Below, one piece after another: positions 28,201 to 37,799 of a DNA stretch of 64,000 nt. Positions within the stretch are counted from its first letter, which is position 1. The number at the start of each line of letters is the position of its first letter. The translations under genes and the position numbers were made by a program. The notes beneath the pieces are model-generated. The model was given only the letters and a program-made list of their open reading frames with translations, did no database searches and had not been told where the DNA came from. Source of the DNA: Sarcocystis neurona (lineage: Eukaryota; Apicomplexa; Conoidasida; Eucoccidiorida; Sarcocystidae); assembly GCA_000727475.1 (NCBI GenBank), contig KL647307.1, forward strand, positions 1,746,005-1,810,004, written 5' to 3'.

Positions 28201-31200
28201 CGGCGGCTCCTGCTCTTCGGCCTACGACCCCTGCGGCGGTGCCCGCTGCTGCGGCAGCTGCTGCGGTGTCGCTGTTGCTGCCGCTTCCATCTCGACTGCC
28301 TGCTGTACGTCCTCCTTCTGCGCCTTCGCCGTTGCGTCTCCCGCTCCGGCCGGATAAAGCGAACTTCTTCTTCCACGAAAGAAGAAATCTCTTGGAAAAA
28401 CGCGAGTTTTTTTTCCCGGCTTCCTCCTCGCCCACTCCAGCACTGCCTACTATCGCTGCTTGTTGCTGCTGCCGCTGTGTCTCTACCTCCCCTGCGACGT
28501 CTGCGGCTGCTGCCCCTCCAGCAGCAACCCCTCCCCGCTGCTCCTGCTGCTGTTCCTGCCTTTCCTGCGGTCCCTGCTGCTGCGGAGGCTGCTGCTCTGC
28601 AAGCTGCTGCGGTTGCTGACGCAACGACGGCCGCTGCACGTCAGCAGCAACTTCTTGGGGGTGCGACGCGTCGCGGGCTCCTGCCGCTACGCCCCATCCT
28701 CCTGCTTCTGCAGTAGCTGTGAGCGGTGGGGTGTGCTGCGGTGCGATGGCTGCCTCCTCCATATTGCGAGCAGCAGCAGCAACACCACCATCAGCCACAT
28801 GCGAGCCTACAGATTCCTCGCCTGAACGTCTCTTGCGTCTCTCTTCAGCAGCAGACGCGCACGCCGACGCGCCAGGAGATGACGACGAAAAGGAAGAGGA
28901 AGAGGAAGGGCAGGAGGAGGAAGAGAAGACGACGCCTCTTTTGGCTGCTGTTTCTGCTGCAGCGGCTGGTGTGATGGAACGGTGGCCTGCTGTTCCTCGG
29001 CCACCGACTGCCGGGGCCGGGCGGGGGCACGCAGATGCGCCCGCTCCTGCTGCTGCTGCAGCGGAGTAGCCAGCAGCAGCTATCTCTGTGTCTTCCACGT
29101 GAGACCAGACGGCAGATCCTGCAGGCGTCGCTTTTTGTGCAGCGCAAGTAACACACTGCAGCGTCTCTCCTCGTGGGAGCTGCACGGCTTCTTTTTCTTC
29201 AAAGCAGCAGGGGCTCCCACTTGCCTGCTGGTGGTCCACGTCGCTGCCGCATACTTCTTGACAAAAACGTTGCTGCTGCTCGCACTCATAGCTCCGGTTG
29301 AAGCTGCTCGAGCTACGCGCCGGAAGCAGTTGAGAGCAAAAGATATCGGCTTCGCCAGACACTGCGTTCCCACATCCATCACGCGTCGTTGCTGCTGCTT
29401 CCCCACCACCTGCTGCATCTTCTTCTGCCACCGTAATTTCCTCTGCTGCTGCTGGCGCACCTGCTGTTGCTGCTGCTCCTGCTGCTGCTGCCGCTCCCGC
29501 TGCTGCTGCCGCTCCTGCTGCTGCTGCCGCTCCTACTGCTGTTGCCGCTCCTACTGCTGCTGCTGCTTCTTGTGCTGCCGCAGTCTCTGCTGCTGACTCG
29601 AATTTGGCTGCTGCTGCCACCTTTCTCAGAGCTGTTGCGGCAGGAAGGATGCCTGCAGGTGCTGCTGCTGCCCGCGCGGCTGCTGCTGCTGTCCTCACCG
29701 TCCCGTTTCCTGCCCCTGCTTCTGCGTCTTCTCTTCTGCGCCCAGCTGCCGCTGTTGCAGCTCCTCCTCCGCCTCCTCCTCTTCCTGATCCGACTGCTGC
29801 ATCTCCCGCTGTCGCCTGTGTGAGTACTGCTTGCAATCCCGCTCCCCTTGCTGCTGCGAATGGCGTGAGTCCTGCCTTTTTCGGCCTGCTGGCTGCTGCT
29901 GCGCCTGCTGCTGCAGGCAGCTCAAAGCACGGCGGCTTGCGCTGCAGAGAGCTGCAGGCGGCTGCTGTTGCAGAGGCACCAGACGTGTCGAGGCCCGTGT
30001 CCGCAGCGGCACAGCATGCCGCACACAAAACTGCAACCCTGGAAAACAGCGGCGCTGCTTCTCCTGTTGCAGCCCAGTCTCTCGTTGTTGCTTCTCCTGC
30101 CGCAGCGCATGCTGTCGCTCGTTCCCCTGCAGCGACGTTGCCTGGCAGTGATGCTGCTACCGCAGGCCGACCTGCCGCTGTCGTTCGAACCCAGCTGGCT
30201 GCTTCGGCCGCAGTAGTCCAGCCTGCTGCTGCTGCCCCGGTGCCATCCGCTGCTCTGGCTGCGCCTCTCCCTCCTGCTGCTGCTGCCGCGACTGACGCCG
30301 CCCTCCCTGCAACGCCTGCAGACGCCTGCTCCTCTGCTGCTGTTGGTGCTTCCACAGCAGCCCTGCAGTCTGCTGCTGCGGGAGCGGTTGCTGCTGCCGG
30401 CGTCGCGCAGCTTCGTTCTGCGGCTGTATTTCTCGCACAAGTCAAGCCCTCCTTTCGCCTTGAAGAGGACGAAGCTGGAGAGGCCAGCCTACGGGCTGAG
30501 GAAGAAACCGAAGGCACACAAGAAGAAGAAAGTGAAGAAGCAAACACGGAAAACAAAGAAGAAGAAGAAAACATCTCTGTTGTACCGGCTGCAGCTTCAA
30601 AGAAGGTGGTATCTGCCGCTGCTGCGGCACAAGAAACACTGTTGTCTTCCTGCGGGATACCTCTGGTGGTCCCCGAGGACTGTGCTGCTGCAGCAGATGC
30701 AGCAGATGAAGTGCCGCCTGCCGGATTTTCAGCTGCGCTGGGTAGGCAACCGCGGAGAATCACGTCTTCTGCTGCAGTGCGAAGACGGTGCTCCGCAGAT
30801 CCAGCAGCTGCGACTGCTGCAGCGCGAGACGAGCAGCAATGTAGTGCTGCGTGTGCTGCTGCTGATCCCGAAGCGCCGCAGTGCACCAGTGGCTTATCAA
30901 TTGCCGCGGCTGCGAAGGGAGAAGGCGGGCCACGAGTACGCTGTGAGACTCTCTCCGCTGCTGCTCCTTCTGCAAAGGAAGACGCCGAGCAAAACGCAGC
31001 CCCAGCTGCTGTTGCATCTGCTGCATCTGCTGCACCTGCTGCATCTGCTGCACCTGCTGCATCTGCTGCACCTGCTGCACCTGCTGCATCTGCTGCACCT
31101 GCTGCATCTGCTGCACCTGCTGCATCTGCTGCAGCTGCGGCATCTGCTGCACCTGCTGCATCTGCTGCTCGACAAGAGAAAGCGCAGCAGCAGCTTCGTC

Positions 31201-31954
31201 TCACGTCCGCTGCAGCGACAGAGAAAGAGCAGCAGCAGCAGCTCATGGTTCTGCCTTTCCCTGTCTTGAGAGAGCAGCAGCTCGCTCGTGTGTCTGAAGC
31301 AGCTGCCGCCTGCCCCGCAGCAGGAGAAACGTAACGCGACGCAGCGCGAGCAGGAGCAGAGGCGCGCAGAGAGAGAGAGGCGTACGCCGTTGCAGCAGCT
31401 GGTGCACGAGGAGGGACACCTCTGCCGGTCTCCTTACGCGCTGCAGCAGCGAGGCCTGTAGGAAAGCCAACAGTGGCAGCCGACGCCCAGGCGGAAGCAG
31501 ACAAAGAGGGAGGAGAAGCCGAAAAAGGAGAGGAAGTGGGAGAAAAGGGAGAAGTTTGAATGGACTGAGGCGTCGCGAAGATCGTGTAGACCTTGCTGCC
31601 AGCTGCATGCGCAGCGCGCTGTTCTTGCTGCCTCGAGGAGAGAGAGGAAGCGGGTCCGGCTGCTGCTGCAGCAGAGCGAGGATCTGAGAAACCGCTGCAC
31701 CGGATACGAACGGCAGCAGGACACGGCATTGGTGACGGCGGCTTTGAAGAAGAAAGGAAGCGAGGCACAGGAGAAGAAGCAGCAGGCGGAGAGCAAGCAG
31801 GAGCCGCAGGGAAAGAAGAGCAGGGAGACGCGGCCCCCAAAGATATACCAGCAACAGGAAAAGAATACGAAGCGGACGATGATGCTGCTACGCGAGGAGG
31901 AGGAGGGACGTAAAATACGCAGCAGAAGCCAGGCGAGGGGAAGACCGCTTGCAT
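12111..31954 (-). CDS. Giant alpha/beta-hydrolase fold protein, six exons, 1,877 residues predicted
   Basis: Exons on the minus strand, in order: 31954-27719, 24433-24340, 20723-20574, 17482-17280, 14740-14621, 12941-12111. All introns are GT-AG, phases match at every junction and the sum is 5,634 nt ending in TGA. Residues 1-1412 are Ala/Ser/Gln-rich low complexity. The hydrolase core runs from about residue 1370 to 1665: FHGLNG (oxyanion loop, about 1416-1421), DLYGHG (1444-1449), nucleophile elbow GFSMGG (Ser about 1492), WGQED (Asp about 1617) and ASH (His about 1645). The tail is Ala/Glu-rich. Family knowledge places this layout with lipases, lysophospholipases and related serine hydrolases; the substrate cannot be named. 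The start ATG at 31,954 is the first in its frame, but upstream CTG-rich frames are open, so the true N-terminus may lie further out. No signal peptide is evident at this ATG. Confidence 0.85.
13215..13249 (-). other. 35-nt cryptic or alternative exon inside hydrolase intron 5
   Basis: On the minus strand a good acceptor (GGCGCTTTCTGCAG) and a perfect GTGAGT donor flank 35 nt that are not repeat sequence. Inclusion between exons 5 and 6 would shift the frame and bring early stops in exon 6, whereas skipping it keeps the protein collinear with the family. It is therefore either a poison exon or a chance pair of good sites. Confidence 0.35.
14330..14376. repeat. 15-bp tandem repeat GGGAGACGAGACACG, three copies
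   Basis: GGAGACGAGACACGG repeated with a fourth partial unit, inside hydrolase intron 5. The surrounding 13.9-14.6 kb is strongly purine-rich on the plus strand. Confidence 0.85.
14621..14740 (-). CDS. Hydrolase exon 5: cap domain
   Basis: Forty codons, phase 0 at both ends: GELLWRRLMWQLYVKKGVV, then ATFFGCVTHLPLWDAKPIFQQ, with donor GTAGCG at 14,620. The acceptor is taken as GTCAGCCAG ending at 14,741. Upstream on the minus strand the frame stays open through an Ala/Gln-rich stretch to about 15,193, so a longer exon is possible. The end of this exon joins smoothly to LGSSHRPVLLVWGQED in exon 6, the usual spacing before the Asp strand. Confidence 0.8.
15550..17270. other. Hydrolase intron 4 content
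   Basis: TATATG microsatellites (15.58-15.65, 15.97-16.25, 16.76-17.23 kb) and unique stretches at 15.66-15.90 and 16.26-16.70 kb. No exon with good sites was found; the conserved core runs straight from exon 4 to exon 5. Confidence 0.5.
17280..17482 (-). CDS. Hydrolase exon 4: helix after the elbow and start of the lid
   Basis: Acceptor TTTTATGGCATTGCAG, donor GTAAGG at 17,279. After the split Gly it reads CVIAAEFAVRHPETVERICL and IAPAGMLPHKPLPVKLLQ, the classic stretch after the elbow (A-x-x-x-A-x-x-x-P-x-x-V-x-x-L-x-L-x-x-P-A-G). It then enters a Cys-rich segment with at least nine cysteines in about 25 residues and ends REAFIQ in phase 0. The Cys-rich lid is unusual and could be a palmitoylation or redox site (inference). 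Confidence 0.88.
19700..20060. repeat. Degenerate array of about 75 bp units
   Basis: The block (ACACAGAYATTYTCTTTA followed by ATACACAYATRTGTACAC and GTAGATGTGT) recurs about four times near 19,720, 19,790, 19,880 and 19,960 in hydrolase intron 3. Confidence 0.6.
20574..20723 (-). CDS. Hydrolase exon 3: DLYGHG to the nucleophile elbow
   Basis: The acceptor follows a long pyrimidine tract (CTTCTCCCTTGCAG), with donor GTCAGA at 20,573. The 49 full codons start LYGHGLSAAPGYRFF and end MAVVGFSM, carrying the nucleophile Ser of the GxSxG motif. The Gly after Met is completed by the first two bases of exon 4, so the elbow GFSMGG is cut by a 3.1-kb intron. Phase 1 in, phase 1 out. Confidence 0.9.
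20700..21960. repeat. 1.2-kb polypurine tract
   Basis: Dominated by GGGAGACAGGAAGAAG-type units on the plus strand, hence pyrimidines in the hydrolase transcript, where its left end forms the acceptor tract of exon 3. Long minus-strand frames here (up to 291 codons) are an artefact of the missing purine-rich stop codons. Confidence 0.85.
22961..23034 (-). other. Non-repetitive island in hydrolase intron 2, exon-like
   Basis: Minus frame TPSVEDSRESQALFEEMPQD, then AFLSL, with a GTATTT donor. Its phase does not fit between exons 2 and 3 (phase 1 would give an early stop), so it is not part of the main transcript. Confidence 0.2.
23070..23410. repeat. Degenerate array of about 65-75 bp units
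   Basis: A core GATGCxGxxAxTTCTCTCCCTCTA followed by TACATATATATAT recurs near 23,072, 23,135, 23,198, 23,262 and 23,338. Confidence 0.65.
24340..24433 (-). CDS. Hydrolase exon 2: oxyanion HG motif
   Basis: Acceptor CGACAG at 24,440-24,434 and donor GTAAAT at 24,339; phase 0 in, phase 1 out. The 31 codons read VVTFHGLNGTQLTFLDLQ and end in FGYRTLIF. The His-Gly pair followed by Asn-Gly is the oxyanion-hole loop of the fold. The split codon completes as Asp with exon 3, giving RTLIFDLYGHG across the junction. That join across 3.6 kb of repeats is strong evidence that the two pieces belong together. The surrounding CAG-rich DNA (24.44-25.64 kb) is intron by this model, although frames there are open on both strands. 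Confidence 0.85.
24440..25640. repeat. CAG/GCA-rich region in hydrolase intron 1
   Basis: AGCAGCAGC with GCAACAGC and GCCACCGGTG interruptions. A 33-39 bp unit containing GCCACCGGTGC repeats at 25,020-25,180. A 279-codon plus frame and a long minus frame are open across it; both are Ala/Arg/Ser-rich and are judged repeat artefacts. Confidence 0.8.
26403..26560. repeat. 57-bp tandem repeat, about 2.5 copies
   Basis: Unit containing GTAGACACATACACGTGTGA, GTGCCGCAGCCTGAAAAAGC and GGAGAGCAGCA. Two copies are over 90% alike and a third, more diverged partial copy lies to the left. Confidence 0.8.
26690..27580. repeat. TACATATATG microsatellite region in hydrolase intron 1
   Basis: Recurring ACxTxTGTCTACAAAGATATACATATATATAC, spaced roughly 60-90 bp apart, suggests a higher-order tandem array of diverged units. 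Confidence 0.7.
27719..31954 (-). CDS. Hydrolase exon 1: 1,412-residue Ala/Ser-rich extension plus start of the core
   Basis: One uninterrupted frame of 4,236 nt from ATG 31,954 to the donor GTAGGC at 27,718. Most of it is Ala-, Ser- and Gln-rich, with a nine-base repeat giving Asp-Ala-Ala and Gly-Ala-Ala units (31.01-31.17 kb), a Cys/Ser-rich stretch and acidic patches. The last 60 residues change character: PVPKWLQQYGISSPFRYHC, then NGKHGVINYDLQGSPADP. This is the usual lead-in to the first strand of an alpha/beta hydrolase, and it joins in phase 0 to VVTFHGLNG in exon 2. Frames on the opposite strand (29,604-31,334) are open only because GCT/AGC repeats lack stops. The frame continues past the donor to a stop near 27,584, but that tail is repeat-like. 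Confidence 0.75.
31008..31175. repeat. 9-bp minisatellite inside hydrolase exon 1
   Basis: CTGCTGCAT and CTGCTGCAC alternate for about 160 bp. On the coding strand this gives Ala-Ala-Asp or Ala-Ala-Gly steps, an in-frame Ala-rich array. The 9-bp period means copy changes keep the frame. Confidence 0.9.
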
Positions 31955-33470
31955 GCAGCAGCAGCTGCTGCTGCCGCACAGGCAGTTCTCTTCCCTGTTT
32001 CTTCTGGTGTCCTACTTCCTCTCTGTTGCGCCGCTCCGCGACAAGTCTGCTGCTGTTGCGCCGCCGCCTCTGTTGCCGCTGTGACTGCTGCTGCAGCTGT
32101 AACGGCTGCTTCTCTCCTCCGTAGCTGCTCCCTGCCCGGCAAAATCTGCTGCGCCTTCACCCGGATCAGCTGCGTCTCCTCCTGCTGCAGCGTCCGTCCC
32201 TGTTGCGCGTCTGCGAAGCCTTCTCGTTCTGCTGCTGTTGCTGCTGTACCACCCGAAGCTTCTGCTGCTGCTTGGTCTCCTGGTGCGTTTGTCTTCTTCC
32301 GGTCGGCTGCTGCTGACCTCGCGTTACTTTTCTGCCTCTTTTCTCTGGTTGCTGCTGCAGTCCCTGCTGCTGGCAATATCTTTGCTGCTGCTGCTCCACC
32401 TCTTCCGCGTCCCCCAGTTCTGCGCTGGGTGCTGCTGACCCTCTTGCTGCTACTATCTCTGTTGCTTGTTGCAGCTGTTATCCTTCTCTCTCTCCCCTGC
32501 GCGCGCCGCTCATGTGTGTCTCTCTCTCCGTCATGCCTCTCGTCTTGCTGTTCCTCTTCTTCTGCTGGCGGCGCTGCTTCTCGCTGCGCGTGTCTGTCTC
32601 CTGCTCTTCGTGCTGGCCGCTCCGCTCCTGTTCCTGCATCTGCCTCCTGCTGCTTATGCCCCCCGTGTGTTGCTGCTTTGTTTCCTGCTGCCGCTGCTGA
32701 CACGCTGTCTATGAACTCCGCTGCAGCGTTCTGCTGTTCTTGCTGCTGCGGCCGCTCCCCACCGGTGAACCATGACCGCTCCGAGACCGCGCGCGCCGCA
32801 GCACGCCGCAGTTTCGGTGACACACAATCAACACGCGTGGCTGTCGCGCTATTACGAGAGGAGACGAGACATCGCGTTGGTGGTGCCCCGCGCCCAGGCA
32901 ACTGACAACGAAACTAGGAGAACATCTGCCATAAAAGCCCTCCTTTGATGCCGAGCTCCACTCCCCCAGGTCTCTCTCTTGCGCTGCAGGCCCCGGTCCA
33001 CTTCTCTCGTCGCTGCCACTGTCCTTCACACGCCTGTCTCCACGTCGGGGTGCTCGTGTTGCTGCTCCTGTTCCTCTGCTGATATTGGTGTTGCTGGTCT
33101 GCTGCGACGCTTGCTGCCTTCTGGCTCTGCTCTTCTTTCGGCTGTTCTGGCTGCGGCTGCCCTGCGGCGGCTTCCGGCCCCTGTTGTTGCAGCTGCTGTC
33201 CCAGGTACGTCGCTGCTGTCTGCACTGCTGTGCCGCCAAAATTCTTCCTGCTTCGGTGGCACTCGCCGATGGCTGCTTTCCCCACCGCCTCCGCCGCCAG
33301 GAGGCAGCGCCTGTGGCTGCTACTGCCGACGTCGACACTCCTGCTGCCGAAATCGACACTGCTGCTGCAGACACCGTTGCTGCTGCAGCAGCACTTCTGG
33401 GTCGCTCTTCCTGCGGGTGCGGCTGCTAACTATGACAGATTCCTGTAGCCTCTTCCGCACACCCGGCTAC
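31955..33470. other. CTG-rich, largely open region upstream of hydrolase exon 1
   Basis: Minus frames are open for 337 codons (32,901-31,888, including EFIDSVSAAAAGNK and QLIRVKAQQILPGREQL) and 123 codons (33,285-32,914, including GKAAIGECHRSRKNFGG). They look partly protein-like and may be 5' exons of the hydrolase, but no intron could be placed to join them to the ATG frame at 31,954. Plus frames are also open because of the CTG content. Confidence 0.35.
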
Positions 33471-33474
33471 GCCG

Positions 33475-34731
33475 CTACTGCTCCTTCTGCGCCTCGTCTG
33501 CAGCTCTCTCCCTCTGGAGGCGTAGTGCTGTTGTTGCTGCTTCTGCGCGTCGTGTGCAGCTCTCCTGCTGCTGCCGCTTGCACGGTGCTGTTGCTGCTGT
33601 TCCTGCGTGTGTGTGTGCGGAGGCGACGGACAGGGCCTCGCTGCTGAAGATCTGGCTATCTTTTGGTCCTGCGGCTGCAAGGCTACACACGCCGCCGGAA
33701 GACAACAGCTGTAGGGCCAGCGCACGAGAGACAACAGTCTTCCTTAAACAACAGCAGCAGCAACACCAGTAGCGACAGAAACTTCCCCGTGGAAGCGCGT
33801 TGTCCTCTTCACTGCTCGCGTCGTCGCCAAAAGCCCCCCCAGGAAAGCGTCTGCGAAGCCAACGCAGAGCCGTCGGGTTCTTCTGTGGACAGCCTAAGTC
33901 CCGCAGATGTAGGACAAGCTCTTCCTTGGGAACTGCGTATAGAGGCAAATACATATGAAGAGCCGAGGGGGCAGAGAAAAGAGGAAAAAACAGACTGCTA
34001 GCCACCGTCCCTCGCATGCATATCCACACCGACTTTCTCTTCGACGGCCGACAGGAGCCCACTGTAGTCAAGCAGAAGACTCGATATCTCATAAGCGCGC
34101 GGGTTGAGAACGGCTGCAGCAGCAAGAGAGAAGATATCAGGCACGAACGCTGGGCCAAGTGCCCACCTCAGAAGTACACACAGCTTCGCAGATACAGCCA
34201 TCCGCCACTCCCCTGCAGGCGTGCGCCTCTATATACCAGCCGTCCCTCTCCTGCATGCGTACGCCTCTACACCCCAGCGGTCCTTTCCCAGCATGCGTGC
34301 GCGTATATACACCAGCCGTCATTCCCGTGCACGCGCGTGAGTTTCTACACAGATCCTACGTATACGTGTGGGGAATACGAAGACGGAGAAATATGGACGC
34401 ATGATCCCCGAAACAAATATATGCAGGACACCGACAGATGTGTGTGTCCCGCGTCGAAAGCGGCGGTCGGTCGTCCCAGCTTCTTCGCACGAGACAGCAA
34501 GACCGACATTTAACAGTCTCGTCTCCGCGGCGGCCAGCTGTTCCTTTGTTTTTCTCTCTATCTCTTGCTGCTGCTGGCAACTTCTCCTCCTCCTCCCCTT
34601 CTACATACTTGGGTGGTAAACACTCCCGTAGACGTCTCGCAATGACCGGCCCCTGGTATCCGCAGCACGTCTCCTTCGACTAGTTCTTCTTGGCTCGGCT
34701 TAGATGCAACCCCAGAGGAGACGCTCGCACA
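33475..34731 (-). CDS. Unidentified spliced gene, two to three exons
   Basis: Three minus-strand segments have good splice sites and ordinary protein-like composition. 34731-34609 has acceptor TTTCTGCTTTGCCAG and a consensus GTATGT donor; it encodes CASVSSGVASKPSQEELVEG and continues 21 residues. 34201-34006 starts at an ATG (MAVSAKLCVLL) and includes YEISSLLLDYSGLLSAVEEK. A 73-nt intron with a good pyrimidine tract (34005-33933) links it to VPKEELVLHLRDLGC and FPGGAFGDDASSEEDN. That last frame stays open to 33,475, becoming Ser/Cys-rich. The join between the first and second segments needs a non-ideal acceptor, so two genes are possible. No family is recognised. It could also supply upstream exons of the hydrolase. 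Confidence 0.45.
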
Positions 34732-35461
34732 CTGGCAAAGCAGAAAAATTATATTCTGTCGCACCCGCCCTCGCCCCACCGCCTTCCGCGCATATATATA
34801 CATATATGAACGGCGCCGCGGCACTCATCTGCAGACAGCGGCTCCCTTCCTCCGCCGCTATCAACGTGTAGCCCCGCCTTTCCCCGCCGTTACGCGTTTG
34901 TCTCTCTAGCTTGTGCACCCGCCGCTCAGCCGCTGCCCAGACAACGGATTCAGCTGCCCTTTATTGCGCTTTTGCTGTACTAGCTTCTTCCACGTATCTC
35001 TCCGGCTCGTTCTTCACATTTCTCTCTGCTGCGCGCAGCGTCGTCGTCCTCCACCTCTTTCACGCCCTTTCGATTCTCGACCATGTGACTCAAACACATA
35101 TCCGTCAAATCATCGATGTGCTTGTACGTGTGTAAAACGTGTGCTGAAATATTGCGACCTTACTAAACAAACGAGTATCCGTCCGACCATGTCTGTCTGT
35201 ATACACGTGTATGTCTGTGTGTATGGCTGCGCGGAAGACATTGGCTGCAGAGAAGATGTTGCAGAGTTGAAGCAGGTCGCAGCGGAGAAGTGAGAGGACG
35301 ACGGGGAAGCAGCAAATGACGAGACAGCTAGCAGACGACAGACGCGCAAAAGACAGGCCGGGCGGCACCGACAGCAGCGCAGCACAGCAGAGCGTCTTCT
35401 TGGGTACCCTGCGAGGGGGAAGGAAATGAGGCAGCCAATATAGCTGTACACCTGTGTGTTT

Positions 35462-35824
35462 TTACGTAGTTATATATTCAGTTGGCTCGTTTCCTATGTG
35501 GAGATCGACAACACATTGACTGATTCGAACAGGACGTGGGTATATCTCTATCTGTTGAAAAAGAGAAGGAGAAGGTGGACAAGACAGGACCGAGTCGACT
35601 TTGTGTGAAGAAAAAAAAGCTACACAGGCCAATGATGGCGGGTGATCCGCAAGGGAGATGAGAACATATTGTTGATGAACTGCCAATCTTTGACGGAAAA
35701 CGAAATTCTGCAGGAGAACCAGAAAGTCAGAGTTCTCCGAGCGAGCCACGCAGGGAACCTCTCGACTTGCAGGGACACGTGGAGAATGTAGACTTCCTTT
35801 ATTCAGACACGTTTGCGCACACAC
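35462..35824 (-). CDS. Possible exon of an unidentified minus-strand gene
   Basis: An open frame of about 120 codons with no low complexity, including ENSDFLVLLQNFVFRQRLAV and ISQCVVDLHIGNEPTEY. A pyrimidine-rich acceptor-like site (CTCTTTTTCAACAG) lies near 35,550, so it may be two exons. It lies upstream of the 33.5-34.7 kb exons on the same strand and may belong to that gene. No homology recognised. Confidence 0.28.
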   Translation of the reverse strand: MCAQTCLNKGSLHSPRVPASREVPCVARSENSDFLVLLQNFVFRQRLAVHQQYVLISLADHPPSLACVAFFSSHKVDSVLSCPPSPSLFQQIEIYPRPVRISQCVVDLHIGNEPTEYITT

Positions 35825-35899
35825 GCATATGTGTGTGAGTACCCACGCACGTGTGCATATACATGTGTATTTGTTCGGAGCGGTTCTGTACTGCTCGAG

Positions 35900-36116
35900 A
35901 GGGAAAAAACGAGCAGATGCGCGCGGAGTCGAAGAGTTCGTCGAAGGACAACCTAGTGAACGGGTATTCTGTGGAAGAAAGACAAGCTGTTACAATAGAC
36001 GAGGGGTCAATGTCTTCAGAAGTAGCTCTTCCCTATTTCTGGCAACCTTCACGAGGAGCGAGTCTGATCCAGGCAACTGCCTATGGGCGCCCTGAGTGCG
36101 CCTGCCCCTACGGCAG
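35900..36116 (+). CDS. Possible plus-strand exon
   Basis: It reads NEQMRAESKSSSKDNLVNGY, then MSSEVALPYFWQPSRGASL, and ends ECACPYGR at a perfect GTGAGT donor (36,117). The start is uncertain: either acceptor CTCGAG near 35,899 or an ATG near 35,851. No downstream exon fits the phase (2) without an early stop. It overlaps nothing else called here and its product is not recognised. Confidence 0.28.
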
Positions 36117-37411
36117 GTGAGTAGCCAGCAGTGGACCCAGCCATGCAGGTGTGTATACATACATACGGATGAGCAGATATACGTATATACTTTTTGTGTA
36201 TAGGTGCACAAGCCCGGACACACACGGAACTGAGTTCGACAAGTCTTTGTTTCTGCTGTGCAGCTGTCTCTGCCGTCACCCGCTGCCTTTCTCCTGTTTT
36301 CCCTGACTGCGCGGTTCACTGCTTTTTCTCGTGGAAAGCGATCCTATCGAGACACCCCGGCGACGCTCAAAGACAGAAGAACGACAAGACGACGCTGCCA
36401 CACATCAGCAGCCGCTACCTCTCCCATGGACACACTTTGGCAGCGCATTTGTCTGTTTATTGAAAAAGAGGTCACCCGAGACGAAAAAAAATGGAAAAGG
36501 GAACGACGTGAGGCAGGTAAAACTCCAGGTGAGCTGTTATTCTCCCTTCCTTCTATCAAGGTGGGAAGTGGAAATAGCACGCAGGCTCTCACACTTCCGT
36601 CTGATACAGAAGAACAAGCCACCGACGTTATTTCTTCCAACAGGAGAAATTTAGGAAAACAAGGTAGGGCACACTACGGATTCGTACAGACGTCTGTACG
36701 CCTCATCGGATTGCAGATGCGCAGTAGACACGCAGAAAGAACGCGCCAAAGATTTCCACGTAGCATACGGCCAGCTGCATAATTCACTACAAAGTCTCAC
36801 GTCGTGCATTGACAGCGAGGTAATTAATCCGAACTCTGAACTTGTCTGTGGACCTAGAAGTCCGGATGAGAGAAATCCGCAGACGAACCGGCCGTATGCG
36901 CCCGACATGTGCGTGCCCGGAATCAAAGTATCTTAGTTGAGAGTAGCTCACCCACAATCACAAATTTCACTACGTATACTGACATGTGGTGTCTCCGCTT
37001 AGACATCATTGTGAATATCTGCAATGTGCAGACAAAATGTAGAGCGCCGGGGTTCCTTCACTCCACTTTCGATTACTCTGGAAATATAGGTGCATATTGA
37101 CACGGATGTTGCGTTTTGCAACACTGTTCGGGATTCGACTGGGAAGGCCGGCGAGTTCTATGCGGGGGAGAACAACAGACATATTCAGTAACTATTTACA
37201 GGCGCCTGACGTCGGTGGTCGGCAAATCCGGACCGTTGAAACATCCTCTCCTAATGCACACTCGAGATCAGCGAGAGGATCTGCACAGAGCAAAGTTCTA
37301 CTGTCAAGCGGAACACCGAACAAAACGACGGCCTCGGTGCTTCCAGGTAGCGACGGCCGGAAACTTTTCGTTGTACGGTTTTGAGAAGGCGGTAAAAAGG
37401 TTTTGACACAT

Positions 37412-37455
37412 TAGTAGCGTGGTTACGCTACTAACGGTAATTTCACAATTACCGT
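37412..37455. repeat. Two perfect hairpins placed end to end
   Basis: 37,412-37,433 is TAGTAGCGT, loop GGTT, ACGCTACTA. 37,434-37,455 is ACGGTAATT, loop TCAC, AATTACCGT. Each has 9-bp perfect arms and a 4-nt loop, and no base separates them. Both sit in the simple-repeat-poor island. Confidence 0.85.
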
Positions 37456-37799
37456 TGTGACTTCGCACCAAGATGCACTTCCGGTTGCAAAGCTACGAGA
37501 CTTCCACTCTTTTGCGAATAGAATATATAAAACTCACAGTGGCCGGTAAAATCTAGTTGGGTGCAGACGAAGCTGTGTCACATTCGCGACGATGCCCTTA
37601 CGCTCACAATCCGGCATCGCTACACGCATGCGCCGCCAAGGGCTCCTCCCATGTCTTGGTCACTTGAGAATCCACGACCATGCGATACAGGTGTCCTTGT
37701 ACGGTGCAGACAGAGAAGCTGGTGCAACGAGAAAAGTAAGTGCCTTTGTGCTGTGGCATTGAAGAAAGGATGCCGTTAGGGATACAATAGACAAGAAAA

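Noticed and set aside
29604..31334. 576-codon plus-strand frame, Ala-rich
   Set aside because: It is antisense to hydrolase exon 1. GCT/AGC repeats have no stops in any frame on either strand, and it ends without conserved sequence, whereas the minus frame ends in a hydrolase lead-in that splices in phase to exon 2.
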